This document shows positions 35,301-42,385 of a stretch of 64,000 nt of DNA, piece by piece. How positions within the stretch are numbered: the stretch's first letter is position 1; every line of letters begins with the position of its first letter. The notes beneath the pieces are model-generated. The model searched no databases, had not been told where the DNA came from, and saw only the letters and a program-made list of their open reading frames with translations. A program made the translations under genes and the position numbers. Source of the stretch: CAISIP01 sp965278985 (GTDB lineage: Bacteria > Pseudomonadota > Gammaproteobacteria > Burkholderiales > Burkholderiaceae_C); NCBI GenBank assembly GCA_965278985.1, contig OZ257131.1:1302001-1366000 (forward strand), read 5' to 3'.

Positions 35301-37298
35301 CCATCGCTCAAGGTTACCCCCGACTGGCTTCAGCGCTTCGGTAGCGAACCCCTCTTTATGGACCACCGGGGAAGATTGGTACGAAAGTCGGACTCTCTCT
35401 TCGCCAACGACAACCCCGACTACGCGCAACTCTTCGAGGACGATGAGTCCATCTCGCTGTTGGCTGTGCCGCCCGACCACCTGCCGGGTATCGCGCACTT
35501 GCTCGCGCGGACCGGCATCCCAAGAGTCTCCGATTCACTGTCCGTCGAGCCCGCCGGCGAGGATGCCGGTAAGGTGGACCGCGCACTGACAAAGAAGGTT
35601 CAGGACCTATTCGGGTGCATCGCGCGAGTGGTGTATTCGCAGAGCCATGAGCGCTTCGAGACCGCGGTGAAGGAGCAACTCTTCCAGCACCTGCGCGCAC
35701 TAGAAGTTCAGGTCGTTCCGGAACTGGAACTCGTGGTCACGTTGGCCGGCGTCACGAGGACTACGTCCGGAGACGCCGCACCACGGAACCGCCAGCTTCT
35801 CTTGCGAGTTGATGCGCCTTCCCACGTCGACCACGTGGCAATGGAGGTGCGGCGAGTGCTCCGCCTTCCACAGACGCAGGTTGCCACCATCAGCGTCCTG
35901 CTCCGTTCGATGAACATGAAGGACGCGGAGGACTATCTCCGCGTCACGCATGTGAGCCAACTGCCCTTCGATGAACAGGCATTGCTCGATGGCTTGGAGG
36001 CGAAGCACCCCGAATTCGCTGTGGAGCCAGAGCCCGAGAATGAAGAGCGCTCGGACGCTCCCGGCTCGGCGGAGTCGCAGGAGGAGGCGCAGCGAGAAGC
36101 TCTAGACGAGGGTGCCGAACCCGCTGAAGGCGAAGCGACGACACCGGTCGAAGGTGCACCCCCAAATGACGACGAAGATGCTGCTGCGCATCCAGTTTTC
36201 GGCACGGCACGTCGGTCTGGTTGGGTCGACGGCGTGTGGCCGCCTTCGCGACGGATAGACAACATCGTGCCAAGCCCTACGACCCCTCAAGGCTCGGCCA
36301 CAAGTCCAGCCATTTCGACGGCGCAGCCCGATGCGTCGGGAACGCACCGCAACAACAGCAGCCGTCCACTGGATGGGACGCACGCGACCGGAACCCCTCC
36401 GGAACGGGGCGCTTGGCCTCGCGCTGACTCAGGCAATGATCGCGGCACTGACCATGTTGACGGAGCTGCAACCCCTGCGCCGGCAGCCGTTTCCGGGACC
36501 GATGCCGCATCGAGCAACGCCGCTGGCGGTGACAACGCCAGACCCCCACAGGCACCGCTGTTCCAGCCGGGCGTCGGCAGGACGAGCGAAGCTGGAAATG
36601 GCGGCACTCGCCAACGGCAAGCGGCCAGTACAAAGCGTCCCTCCGAACGCAAGAAATCCGGTCGACTCCTGAGCTACACCGAGCCTGCTAAGGGTGGAAG
36701 TGCTGCGCAAGACGACGAAGACCAGACAAACCGGGAGGTTCGCCAACGAAGGATGGCGATCGAGAAAGCCGCGGTGGACTACTTCGTGGCAACGGTCGGC
36801 AGCCTGTGGCGGGAAGTCACAATCATCCCCAACCCCACCAACCCCGGCTTCGACATCCAAGCCATCGCGCACGATGGCATTGCTGAGTTCATCGAGGTCA
36901 AAGGTCAGAGCGGAGCCTGGAACGAAGCTGGCGTTTCGGTATCTCCGACCCAGCTTCGCAAAGCCGAGGAGCAGCGTGAGCGCTTTTGGCTCTGCGTCGT
37001 TGAGTACGCGACTGACGAGAGCCATCGACAGCTTTACTTGGTGAACAATCCCTTCGGACTGACGGACCAGTTCCGATTCGACAAGGGGTGGAAAGGCGTG
37101 GCCACAGTCATCGCGGCGAAGCCCACGCACCCCAAGGCGGGCCTGTTCGTCACTTTCGCGGGCGAGGGGAAGGCGCGCATTATTGGTGTCAAGGGCAATG
37201 GCCGCCTGGTAAAGATTGACTACCAGTTCATCGCCGATGGTCAGAAGCGATTCAATAAACTTTTTCAACCCAATACCATGACCCTGAGCGTCGACTAG
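32385..37298 (+). CDS. Sacsin-like GHKL ATPase with C-terminal DUF3883 domain
   Basis: 1637 aa from ATG 32385 (TTG 32367 possible; neither has a clear ribosome site). The N-terminal Hsp90/sacsin-type ATPase has the N box ELVQNADDNKY near residue 66, and GYIGEKGIGFKSVFKV near residue 126 supplies the G box and lid. A long helical middle region without recognisable domains follows. Residues about 1210-1440 are acidic and Ser/Pro/Thr/Gly-rich, probably disordered. The C-terminus (about 1458-1556) is DUF3883, a restriction-endonuclease-like fold, with the Asp/Glu-x-Lys core in GFDIQAI...FIEVKG. Proteins of this architecture are found in defence islands. ATP-driven clamp-like action on DNA linked to nucleolysis is inference. 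The NERD-helicase gene starts 2 nt downstream. Confidence 0.85.
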   Translation: MTDDTPKLPTAPKDVIEHIRRFEFGIGASLQGDGRVIVANTQRRYQSLLGTVAEDLNSKDSHFILELVQNADDNKYVKGVDPSLSFIAERQRLVVVNNEAGFRPEHVAALCSAGESSKKNKTGYIGEKGIGFKSVFKVTDAPEVHSNGFHFQFNRSDPKNILGYVVPHWKEPDFSLDNEVTTLVLPARPGKSFPTELLKDLQASLLLFLGKLQRLEVQTAAEHVQYVRRDRGSVTTLTTSRRLSDGTTQLAERSYFRTSATYDMSGIDEPKRKEVLESDVVLALPLAGNGEAAPDPDSPVYAFLPIRDFNFPFCIQADFVLTSSRESVHEDLEWNITLRDQIAACFIEALEAFKATPRLANTYLRFIPEEDAVHDPFFRPVVDQLVDALGEAQSVPVEGGKWRKPEQVLLASPEAHALFSSSDALRLFGAEYPSPSFDASNEQLTRIGCKTLAKEDVVSVFGEHAAWFEKKPLEWKARFYAYLASPFRRSEYIKVLKDVACIPKADGRFVSPRVGTIFFPLSKSRKSRYDFEHELTILDDELYSAALQESTEVKALFDGLGVKPDNPYALIRDHIIKRHAGDQLGDDNKALIGHLRYVRDKLDTYLAHATALGQTRQTALQVLKDGLFVGTCQVEDGWLFDRSSSLYLGKAYRPSFDIESMLGNQIEPARLVSEAYLIKKRGATAEDMERELESWRRFFYDIGVNDSPLLSAEESRAECSKELKALLASLDNGVRRATLECLDRNWHKYEGHLVYSAKVGRQYITYSTPFRTDLRATFAPTKRKTSVQLPHAYLDEPTIKTILGGNSVFVDADLHNLRFLDATGITYKVDASACLKRLAQIRDGKGGATRDQVRAIYRQLEALWPSERAAIETAFAQHPLIMVGAGESTSWVRPEDACWQPTHVKFLDAAHVPLQSQYSEHRTFFTKQLDVPLELPPSKWVDALSKLSDVEDVNERKSFALTIYRRLNRELGPSLKVTPDWLQRFGSEPLFMDHRGRLVRKSDSLFANDNPDYAQLFEDDESISLLAVPPDHLPGIAHLLARTGIPRVSDSLSVEPAGEDAGKVDRALTKKVQDLFGCIARVVYSQSHERFETAVKEQLFQHLRALEVQVVPELELVVTLAGVTRTTSGDAAPRNRQLLLRVDAPSHVDHVAMEVRRVLRLPQTQVATISVLLRSMNMKDAEDYLRVTHVSQLPFDEQALLDGLEAKHPEFAVEPEPENEERSDAPGSAESQEEAQREALDEGAEPAEGEATTPVEGAPPNDDEDAAAHPVFGTARRSGWVDGVWPPSRRIDNIVPSPTTPQGSATSPAISTAQPDASGTHRNNSSRPLDGTHATGTPPERGAWPRADSGNDRGTDHVDGAATPAPAAVSGTDAASSNAAGGDNARPPQAPLFQPGVGRTSEAGNGGTRQRQAASTKRPSERKKSGRLLSYTEPAKGGSAAQDDEDQTNREVRQRRMAIEKAAVDYFVATVGSLWREVTIIPNPTNPGFDIQAIAHDGIAEFIEVKGQSGAWNEAGVSVSPTQLRKAEEQRERFWLCVVEYATDESHRQLYLVNNPFGLTDQFRFDKGWKGVATVIAAKPTHPKAGLFVTFAGEGKARIIGVKGNGRLVKIDYQFIADGQKRFNKLFQPNTMTLSVD

Positions 37299-37300
37299 CC

Positions 37301-39007
37301 ATGGCACGGATGATTCCCGAACTGACACAGGACCAGCTCCGCAGTCTGCGTTCGCGGGCTGAGGCACGGTTCTACGAGGAGTGTCGTCGGCAGCTACCCG
37401 GAGACGTTCTCGTCATCTACTCAGCGAACTGGATATTCCGCGATGGAAGCGGTCGACTGCTTGAAGGCGAAGCCGACTTCACCATCGTCGTTCCACAAAG
37501 CGGTATCTTTGCCGTTGAAGTGAAGGGCGGCGGTGTCTCATTCGAAGCTGGGACGGGTAGATGGTCATCCCTGGACAGAAACCGCGTCGCGCACGAAATA
37601 AAGGACCCGTTCCGACAGGCATCCGGCGAGCGGCATGCTATCAAGGACCAACTGCTCGGTCACCGCACATGGAGGCGGTGGCGAGGCACTCGCCCAACGC
37701 TTGGCCACGCGGTGGTGCTCCCTGACATCCACGACGCTCGACCTCTTCTGGGGCCGGACCGTCAGCGAGATTTCATCGCAATCGACAGCGACATGACGGC
37801 GTTGGTGCCGTGGCTAGCCAGGCTTCAAGCGTTTTGGGTGAAGCCTGGCGACGACGCGCTTGGAGGGGCTGGCTTGCAGTTGGTCGAGGACATTCTGTGC
37901 AGTTCCATAGTGGTTCGACCGGCGCTGCGCTCAGTGCTTGATGACGCGGAGCAGACGCGGCTGCGCCTTACCACCAACCAAGCAAAGATTCTTCGCATCA
38001 TTGGAGGTCGCAAGCGGGCAGTCATCTCGGGCGGTGCTGGTACGGGAAAGACGCTGATTGCTGTGGAGAAGGCCAGGCAGCTTGCCGAGTCAGCGGAAAG
38101 AGTCCTGCTGCTTTGCTACAACCGGCCGCTCGCGGATGTCCTGGCGGCAGGTCTGGCCGACCAGCCTCGTGTTGCGGTGCTGACCTTTCATCAGCTGTGC
38201 GAGCGGCGCATTGCGACCGCGCGCGCGAGGACGGAAAGAGACCTTTTGAAGGAAGCACAGGACGCCTATCCAGGCAACGGAGACAAGCACTTGTTCGATG
38301 TGCAGATGCCCTACGCGCTTGCCCTCTCCAACGAAATCCTTGACGAGAAGTACGACGCGTTGGTGGTGGACGAAGCGCAGGACTTCAGTGATGACTACTG
38401 GTTCGCCGTGGAGGAACTGCTGCGCCACTCCGAAGAGGGGCCTCTCTACATCTTCATCGACGAGAACCAAGCCCTGTATCGTCAACACGCGAAACTTCCG
38501 GTTAAGGACGAGCCATATCACCTGACAGCGAATTGCCGTAACACCGCCCCCATCCACCGCGCCGGGTACGCGTACTACAAGGGCACTGCCATCGACGAAC
38601 CAGACCTGCCGGGGCAGGATGTCCGTCGCATCGCTATTGAAGGCGACACCGCGCAAGCTGAAGCTGTTGCGAATACCGTCAGGAGTCTCCTTGCTGACGG
38701 CGTTCGGTCGGAAGACATCACGGTCCTCCTCGCGAAGCGGCCAAAGGCTAGGCTGCACGCACTGTTGCAGGCACATCGACTGCCTGCCGGAGCGGCGTGG
38801 TCCAGCGAGAACCCGAGACAGCGCAACTCTGTGCTCGCGGAAACCGTAGGCCGCTTCAAGGGGCTAGAGGCCGCGGCGGTCATCTTATGGCTCGGTGATG
38901 AGACCGTTGCAGCCGAAGAATGGGAAGTGATTTACGTAGGTACGACTCGTGCCAAGTCCCTTCTCTACATCGTCGGCTCGACCAGAGCACTGAGCGCGTT
39001 GAAGTAG
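37301..39007 (+). CDS. NERD nuclease-like domain fused to UvrD-type helicase
   Basis: 568 aa from ATG 37301. The N-terminal NERD domain (about 12-115) has the nuclease-like pattern E in AEARFYEEC, D in EGEADFTIV and EVKGGG near residue 73. The superfamily 1 ATPase core follows: Walker A SGGAGTGKT near 246, Walker B VVDEAQDF near 355, IDENQALYR, NCRNT and the C-terminal motif YVGTTRAKSLLYIV. The helicase is short, lacking some insertions of full UvrD. Last gene of the operon, it probably processes DNA together with the GHKL-DUF3883 protein. The combination resembles nuclease-helicase pairs of defence systems. Confidence 0.87.
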   Translation: MARMIPELTQDQLRSLRSRAEARFYEECRRQLPGDVLVIYSANWIFRDGSGRLLEGEADFTIVVPQSGIFAVEVKGGGVSFEAGTGRWSSLDRNRVAHEIKDPFRQASGERHAIKDQLLGHRTWRRWRGTRPTLGHAVVLPDIHDARPLLGPDRQRDFIAIDSDMTALVPWLARLQAFWVKPGDDALGGAGLQLVEDILCSSIVVRPALRSVLDDAEQTRLRLTTNQAKILRIIGGRKRAVISGGAGTGKTLIAVEKARQLAESAERVLLLCYNRPLADVLAAGLADQPRVAVLTFHQLCERRIATARARTERDLLKEAQDAYPGNGDKHLFDVQMPYALALSNEILDEKYDALVVDEAQDFSDDYWFAVEELLRHSEEGPLYIFIDENQALYRQHAKLPVKDEPYHLTANCRNTAPIHRAGYAYYKGTAIDEPDLPGQDVRRIAIEGDTAQAEAVANTVRSLLADGVRSEDITVLLAKRPKARLHALLQAHRLPAGAAWSSENPRQRNSVLAETVGRFKGLEAAAVILWLGDETVAAEEWEVIYVGTTRAKSLLYIVGSTRALSALK

Positions 39008-39180
39008 CCGAGAGCTGAGATGGGACTGGCACCCGAAAGTACAACGTCAGTATCTGATTGGCAGCGAATTGATCAAAGAGAAGCAAACACACATTCGTTC
39101 CGAGGTTCGCGCGGGTGTCCGCTGTCGGTAAGCAGACGCTCGGATGGGCCGGGCGATAGTCCTCAGTCGGTCTGGTCCAG

Positions 39181-39192
39181 CCCCAAGACGCA
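39181..39192 (+). repeat. 12-bp direct repeat, right copy
   Basis: CCCCAAGACGCA, identical to 28531-28542, 174 nt beyond the last island gene. It lies in a 217-nt stretch without coding sequence. Confidence 0.4.
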
Positions 39193-39224
39193 AACCCATC
39201 CGCCCTCACGGCAGGCGTTTCGCC

Positions 39225-39827
39225 TCAACCGGCTGTCTGCCCCAACTTCGTAGACGCCACCGGCTTCACCAGCCGCGAGATCTCACCACCGCATACGCTA
39301 TGGTTCTTACCGTATTCCTCTGCGCTGTCGAACAACACCTGGGCCTGCATCAGGCGGTCGAGTTCCTGTTTCGCGTAGGCCAGGATGGCGGCGCTGCTAC
39401 CGCCCGGGCTCCAGGGATAGTCCAGTTCGCGGAACTGGCGCGCGATGTCGCGGTGGATGCGCACATGCGTCTGCTCGTGGTTCATCACCCGCGCATAGGC
39501 ACAGCTGCCCAGCGGGATCTCGCTGGCCACGCGCAGCACCGGTTTGATGTAGTCCAGCCGGACAACGACGCCCTGGCAACTGGTCTGCGGCGTCAAGGCC
39601 AGCTTGGTCTCGACCACGACGTGGCCGATTTGCGTACCGCTGCGGCCGGCGACGGTACCGGCGCCAGCGCCGATCTTCGTGAGTTCGGCGGCCGGCTTGG
39701 CGTTGTCCACTTCGGGGGCGGCGAACCAGGCCGCAGTGAAACGCACCGCCTTTGCGCAGGGCGGCAGGTCGGAGGCCTGCGTCTGGAAGCAGGCGCAGGC
39801 CAGCATCAGAGCGAGCAGGGTTCTCAT
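39225..39827 (-). CDS. Predicted secreted protein with HExxH motif
   Basis: 200 aa from ATG 39827. Signal peptide about 1-19 (MRTLLALMLACACFQTQAS). The mature region contains NHEQTHVRIHRDIARQF, an HExxH zinc-peptidase-like motif with a further His, and three cysteines (PPCAK, TSCQG, GSCAY) plus one late (VCGG) that could form disulfides. It may belong to the DUF922-type putative Zn-peptidases; the assignment is tentative. High GC like the core genome, so it is the first native gene right of the island. The open frame extends upstream but would lose the signal peptide. Confidence 0.65.
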   Translation of the reverse strand: MRTLLALMLACACFQTQASDLPPCAKAVRFTAAWFAAPEVDNAKPAAELTKIGAGAGTVAGRSGTQIGHVVVETKLALTPQTSCQGVVVRLDYIKPVLRVASEIPLGSCAYARVMNHEQTHVRIHRDIARQFRELDYPWSPGGSSAAILAYAKQELDRLMQAQVLFDSAEEYGKNHSVCGGEISRLVKPVASTKLGQTAG

Positions 39828-39906
39828 CGTGGCTTGCTGGTTATCGGCAAAGAGGCGCTTGTCCTGAAGCGGTGGCAGGGCCTCGTCTTGTATGCTCTGC
39901 GCCACC

Positions 39907-40461
39907 ATGCGCAGCGATTCCAAATGGCTTGACGACGCCCGCGCCCAGTGGCACTGGCGAGGGAAAGAGCGGCCCCCGTTCGCCGATGTGCCTGCGTCGG
40001 GGCAGGTGTCGGCGTGGGATTTCCCGAGGCCGCCGGAGCTCGTGCGTGAAGCACGTGAGATTGTCGTGCTCTGGGGCCACCTCGAGGTGGCGCGCACACG
40101 TGCCGCCTGGGCAGTCCGCGAAACGGCCCACCCCCCAACGTTCTACCTGCCGCTGGCCGACGTACGGCCTGGGCTGTTGGAGCCCGCTGGCGGTGGCTCG
40201 TTCTGTGAGTGGAAGGGACCGGCGCGCTATTGGAATCTGGTGGACGGCGCGCGCCGCCTGGACCAGGTCGCGTGGAGCTACCCGCATCCCCTGGCCGGTG
40301 CCGAGCCGATCGCCGACTGTGTGGCCTTCTATGCCCACCATCTCGACTGCCGCGTCGGCGGATCGAAGGCCCTTCCACAGGCGGGCGCCTTCTATGGGGG
40401 CTGGATCACCCCCGATTTGGCTGGGCCCTTCAAAGGCGGGCCCGGTAGCGGAGGTTGGTAG
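39907..40461 (+). CDS. DUF427 domain-containing protein
   Basis: 184 aa from ATG 39907. Matches DUF427 well: FCEWKGPARYWNL, WSYPHP, PIADCVAFYAHHLDC, and the ending FYGGWITPDLAGPFKGGPG. The family is a small beta-rich fold widespread in bacteria; the function is unestablished. Likely cytoplasmic. Divergent from the 39225 gene with an 80-nt gap; convergent with the GntR gene downstream. Confidence 0.88.
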   Translation: MRSDSKWLDDARAQWHWRGKERPPFADVPASGQVSAWDFPRPPELVREAREIVVLWGHLEVARTRAAWAVRETAHPPTFYLPLADVRPGLLEPAGGGSFCEWKGPARYWNLVDGARRLDQVAWSYPHPLAGAEPIADCVAFYAHHLDCRVGGSKALPQAGAFYGGWITPDLAGPFKGGPGSGGW

Positions 40462-40517
40462 CCGGTCGGTGTCGGTGACCCGGGGGGCAAGCAAGGATCA
40501 ACGGCATGCCGTGACCT

Positions 40518-41207
40518 TCAGGTCCCAAACATCCGATCCCGCGCGTTCTCCAAATGCCGCCGCATGCCATCCGCCGCAGCCTGCGCATCCCGCTCGCGAA
40601 TCGCGCGCAGCACCACCTCGTGTTCGGCCTGCACCAGCCGCTGCCGCTCCACGCTCTTGGAGAGCGACAGGCTGCGCATCAGCGCCATGCTGGCCGTGAG
40701 CTGTTCCTGCATCGAGGCGATGGCAGAGCTGAAGAAATGGTTGCGCGTGGCGCGGGCCACGGCGAGGTGGAAGTCGAAGTCCTCCTTGGAGCCGACGCCG
40801 TGTTCAGCGATCACCGCGTCCAGCACGCGGAAGCGCTGCTCCAGCTCGGCGAGTTCCGCGTCGCCGGCCTGGGTGGCGGCCAGTGCGGCGGCGCCGGATT
40901 CGGTGACGATGCGGAACTCGAAGCAGCGCTGCACGTCGGAGAGCGTCTCCAACGGGGCGAAGCGGGGCAGGTCGGGGTCGGGCCGGCGGCGCACATACGT
41001 GCCCGAGCCCTGGCGCGTGCTGGTGATGCCGTCGGCGCGCAGGCGCGACAAGGCCTCGCGGATGGTGGGGCGCGAAGCGGTGAAGCGCTCGGTCAGCGCG
41101 AGTTCGGTGGGCAGCTTGTCGCCCTCGCCGAATTCACCGGCAATGATCGAGCCCAGGATCTCGCGGTAGACCCTGTCGACGAGGCCGATGCCGGGGCTGC
41201 TTTTCAT
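40518..41207 (-). CDS. GntR family transcriptional regulator (FadR/FCD type)
   Basis: 229 aa. N-terminal winged helix (GEGDKLPTELALTERFTASRPTIREALSRLRADGI) and a C-terminal FCD all-helical effector domain with the metal/ligand-binding pattern D...H (EDFDFHLAVARATRN) and the late His in LVQAEHEVVLRAIRERD. It is encoded 17 nt after the DapA-family gene on the same strand. FCD regulators of sugar-acid genes typically repress until they bind the acid. The TTGTCTGACAA and ATGTAAGACAA sites in the 42142-42386 promoter region have the expected operator form, so it probably controls both divergent operons. Confidence 0.9.
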   Translation of the reverse strand: MKSSPGIGLVDRVYREILGSIIAGEFGEGDKLPTELALTERFTASRPTIREALSRLRADGITSTRQGSGTYVRRRPDPDLPRFAPLETLSDVQRCFEFRIVTESGAAALAATQAGDAELAELEQRFRVLDAVIAEHGVGSKEDFDFHLAVARATRNHFFSSAIASMQEQLTASMALMRSLSLSKSVERQRLVQAEHEVVLRAIRERDAQAAADGMRRHLENARDRMFGT

Positions 41208-41224
41208 CGGGAGGAGGGCGGTGC

Positions 41225-42142
41225 TCAGAACTCGCGGTCGAAGGCCATCAGTGCCTCGGCCTCGGCGCGGATCCTGTCCATGCTGGCCGCGGGGCTGGCA
41301 CCCAGCAGTGGCAGCTGCGGCCCCATGTCGGCGATACCCGAGAGCGTGACGGCGTCGTGCAGCACGCGGATCAGCGAGATGGATTCGCGCAGGTCTTCCA
41401 TCGGCAGGAAGCGCGCATGCAGCGCGTCGGCCCGCGCATCGCCCTGCTTGGCAGCGCGGAACAGCGCGGTGCAGGCGCGTGGCGCGATGCAGCCCGAGCC
41501 GGTGGTGAACGAGGCCAGGCCGAACTGGCGCATGTGGACCAGCGCCGGCCGCTCGCCCATGCCGCTCACGATCTGGCGCACGGGGATGCGTTGAACCAGG
41601 CGCTGCAGGTAGGGGTCGTAGGCGGGGTCGTCCCGGACGATGGCGTACTTCACGGCGACGATGCGGCCCTCATCGACCAGCCGGCCCAGTGTCTCTACGT
41701 CGATGTAGGTTTCGCTCTTGAGGTACAGCGTGATGGGGATGCCTGCCGCATCGACGAAGCGGCGAATGCCCTCGGCCACGCCCTCGGGCGTGGTGAAGCC
41801 CGCCATGGGCAGCAGCATGGCCGTGCGGTAGCCCGTGCCGCGCAGCAGCTTCGCCTGGTCCATCATCTTGCCGAAGTCGGGGCCGATGGAGGGGATCACG
41901 CGGGTGTCGTGCGAGGCGGCCTCGGCCAGCATCTCCAGCAGCACCGCGAAGTCCGCGATCGAGCAGTGGTAGAGGTTGGCATTGCCGCCATACAGCAGCG
42001 TGCGGTGGCCACCGGCCTCCATGTGGCGTACCAGCGCGAGGTTCTGCGCGGCGTCGAGCGCCAGGTCCGCGTTGCGTGCCAGCGGCGGCACGGCCAGCAC
42101 GGCATCGCCGAATTCCTCGATCTGCAGGGGGGTGGTTTTCAT
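41225..42142 (-). CDS. Dihydrodipicolinate synthase/N-acetylneuraminate lyase family protein
   Basis: 305 aa from ATG 42142 with GGAGAC upstream. Class I aldolase TIM barrel: Tyr140 (PITLYLKSE) and Schiff-base Lys165 in IVAVKYAI. The YGGNANLYHCS segment stands where typical members have GTTGE. It belongs to the DapA superfamily, whose members include 2-keto-3-deoxygluconate aldolases and 5-keto-4-deoxyglucarate dehydratases. Next to a GntR regulator and opposite an ABC importer and two dehydratases, it is most likely the lyase or dehydratase that follows acid-sugar dehydration, not lysine-biosynthetic DapA. Confidence 0.85.
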   Translation of the reverse strand: MKTTPLQIEEFGDAVLAVPPLARNADLALDAAQNLALVRHMEAGGHRTLLYGGNANLYHCSIADFAVLLEMLAEAASHDTRVIPSIGPDFGKMMDQAKLLRGTGYRTAMLLPMAGFTTPEGVAEGIRRFVDAAGIPITLYLKSETYIDVETLGRLVDEGRIVAVKYAIVRDDPAYDPYLQRLVQRIPVRQIVSGMGERPALVHMRQFGLASFTTGSGCIAPRACTALFRAAKQGDARADALHARFLPMEDLRESISLIRVLHDAVTLSGIADMGPQLPLLGASPAASMDRIRAEAEALMAFDREF

Positions 42143-42163
42143 GGTGTCTCCAGGACTGCGCGG

Positions 42164-42195
42164 ATTGTATGGCTGCCCTCGAATATGTAAGACAA
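42164..42195 (-). promoter_or_regulatory. Promoter and GntR-like operator for the DapA-family operon
   Basis: On the minus strand, TACAAT (42164-42169) matches the -10 consensus at five of six positions. The -35 region overlaps TTGTCTTACAT (42185-42195), which matches nine of eleven bases of the palindrome at 42342. The gene starts 22 nt beyond the -10. Confidence 0.45.
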
Positions 42196-42326
42196 ATAGG
42201 CGTCGCTGTAATCAGGGTTTGCCCGTGGAGCTGCCGCGAAGCTTGCTTCCCCACCGCGTCACATCAAAACTATCAAAGCCATCAAGGCGGAAACTGTGCA
42301 GGTGGCGACCTAGGGTTTCACCTTGG

Positions 42327-42352
42327 TTGACACCCTAAAAGTTGTCTGACAA
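42327..42352 (+). promoter_or_regulatory. Promoter and GntR-type operator for the ABC importer operon
   Basis: A perfect TTGACA -35 hexamer (42327-42332) is followed by TTGTC-T-GACAA (42342-42352), a perfect hyphenated palindrome of FadR/FCD operator form. The palindrome sits over the expected -10 position, so binding should block initiation. The ABC binding-protein gene starts 34 nt downstream. Confidence 0.55.
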
Positions 42353-42385
42353 AGTGCCTCGACCATTCCAACGAAGGAGACATCC

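Larger units (their letters stand above)
28531..39192. mobile_element. Putative defence genomic island
   Basis: A six-gene operon (28664-39007) with lower GC and more even third-codon use than both flanks, bounded by identical 12-bp direct repeats. It inserts between the M48 peptidase gene and a secreted-protein gene on the opposite strand. No integrase, transposase or tRNA is inside or adjacent, so the transfer mechanism is unclear. Gene content (nuclease-like, helicase, QueC-like, PIN-like, ImmA/IrrE) is typical of defence islands. Confidence 0.55.

Noticed and set aside
28664..39007. Assignment to Qat, type IV CBASS, DISARM or Gabija
   Set aside because: Only single modules match: there is no KAP ATPase or TatD (Qat), no CD-NTase (CBASS), no DUF1998/SNF2/PLD set (DISARM), and no OLD nuclease pair (Gabija).
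41225..42142. Lysine-biosynthetic dapA
   Set aside because: It sits with a GntR regulator and sugar-acid genes, and its GTTGE-equivalent region differs from true DapA.
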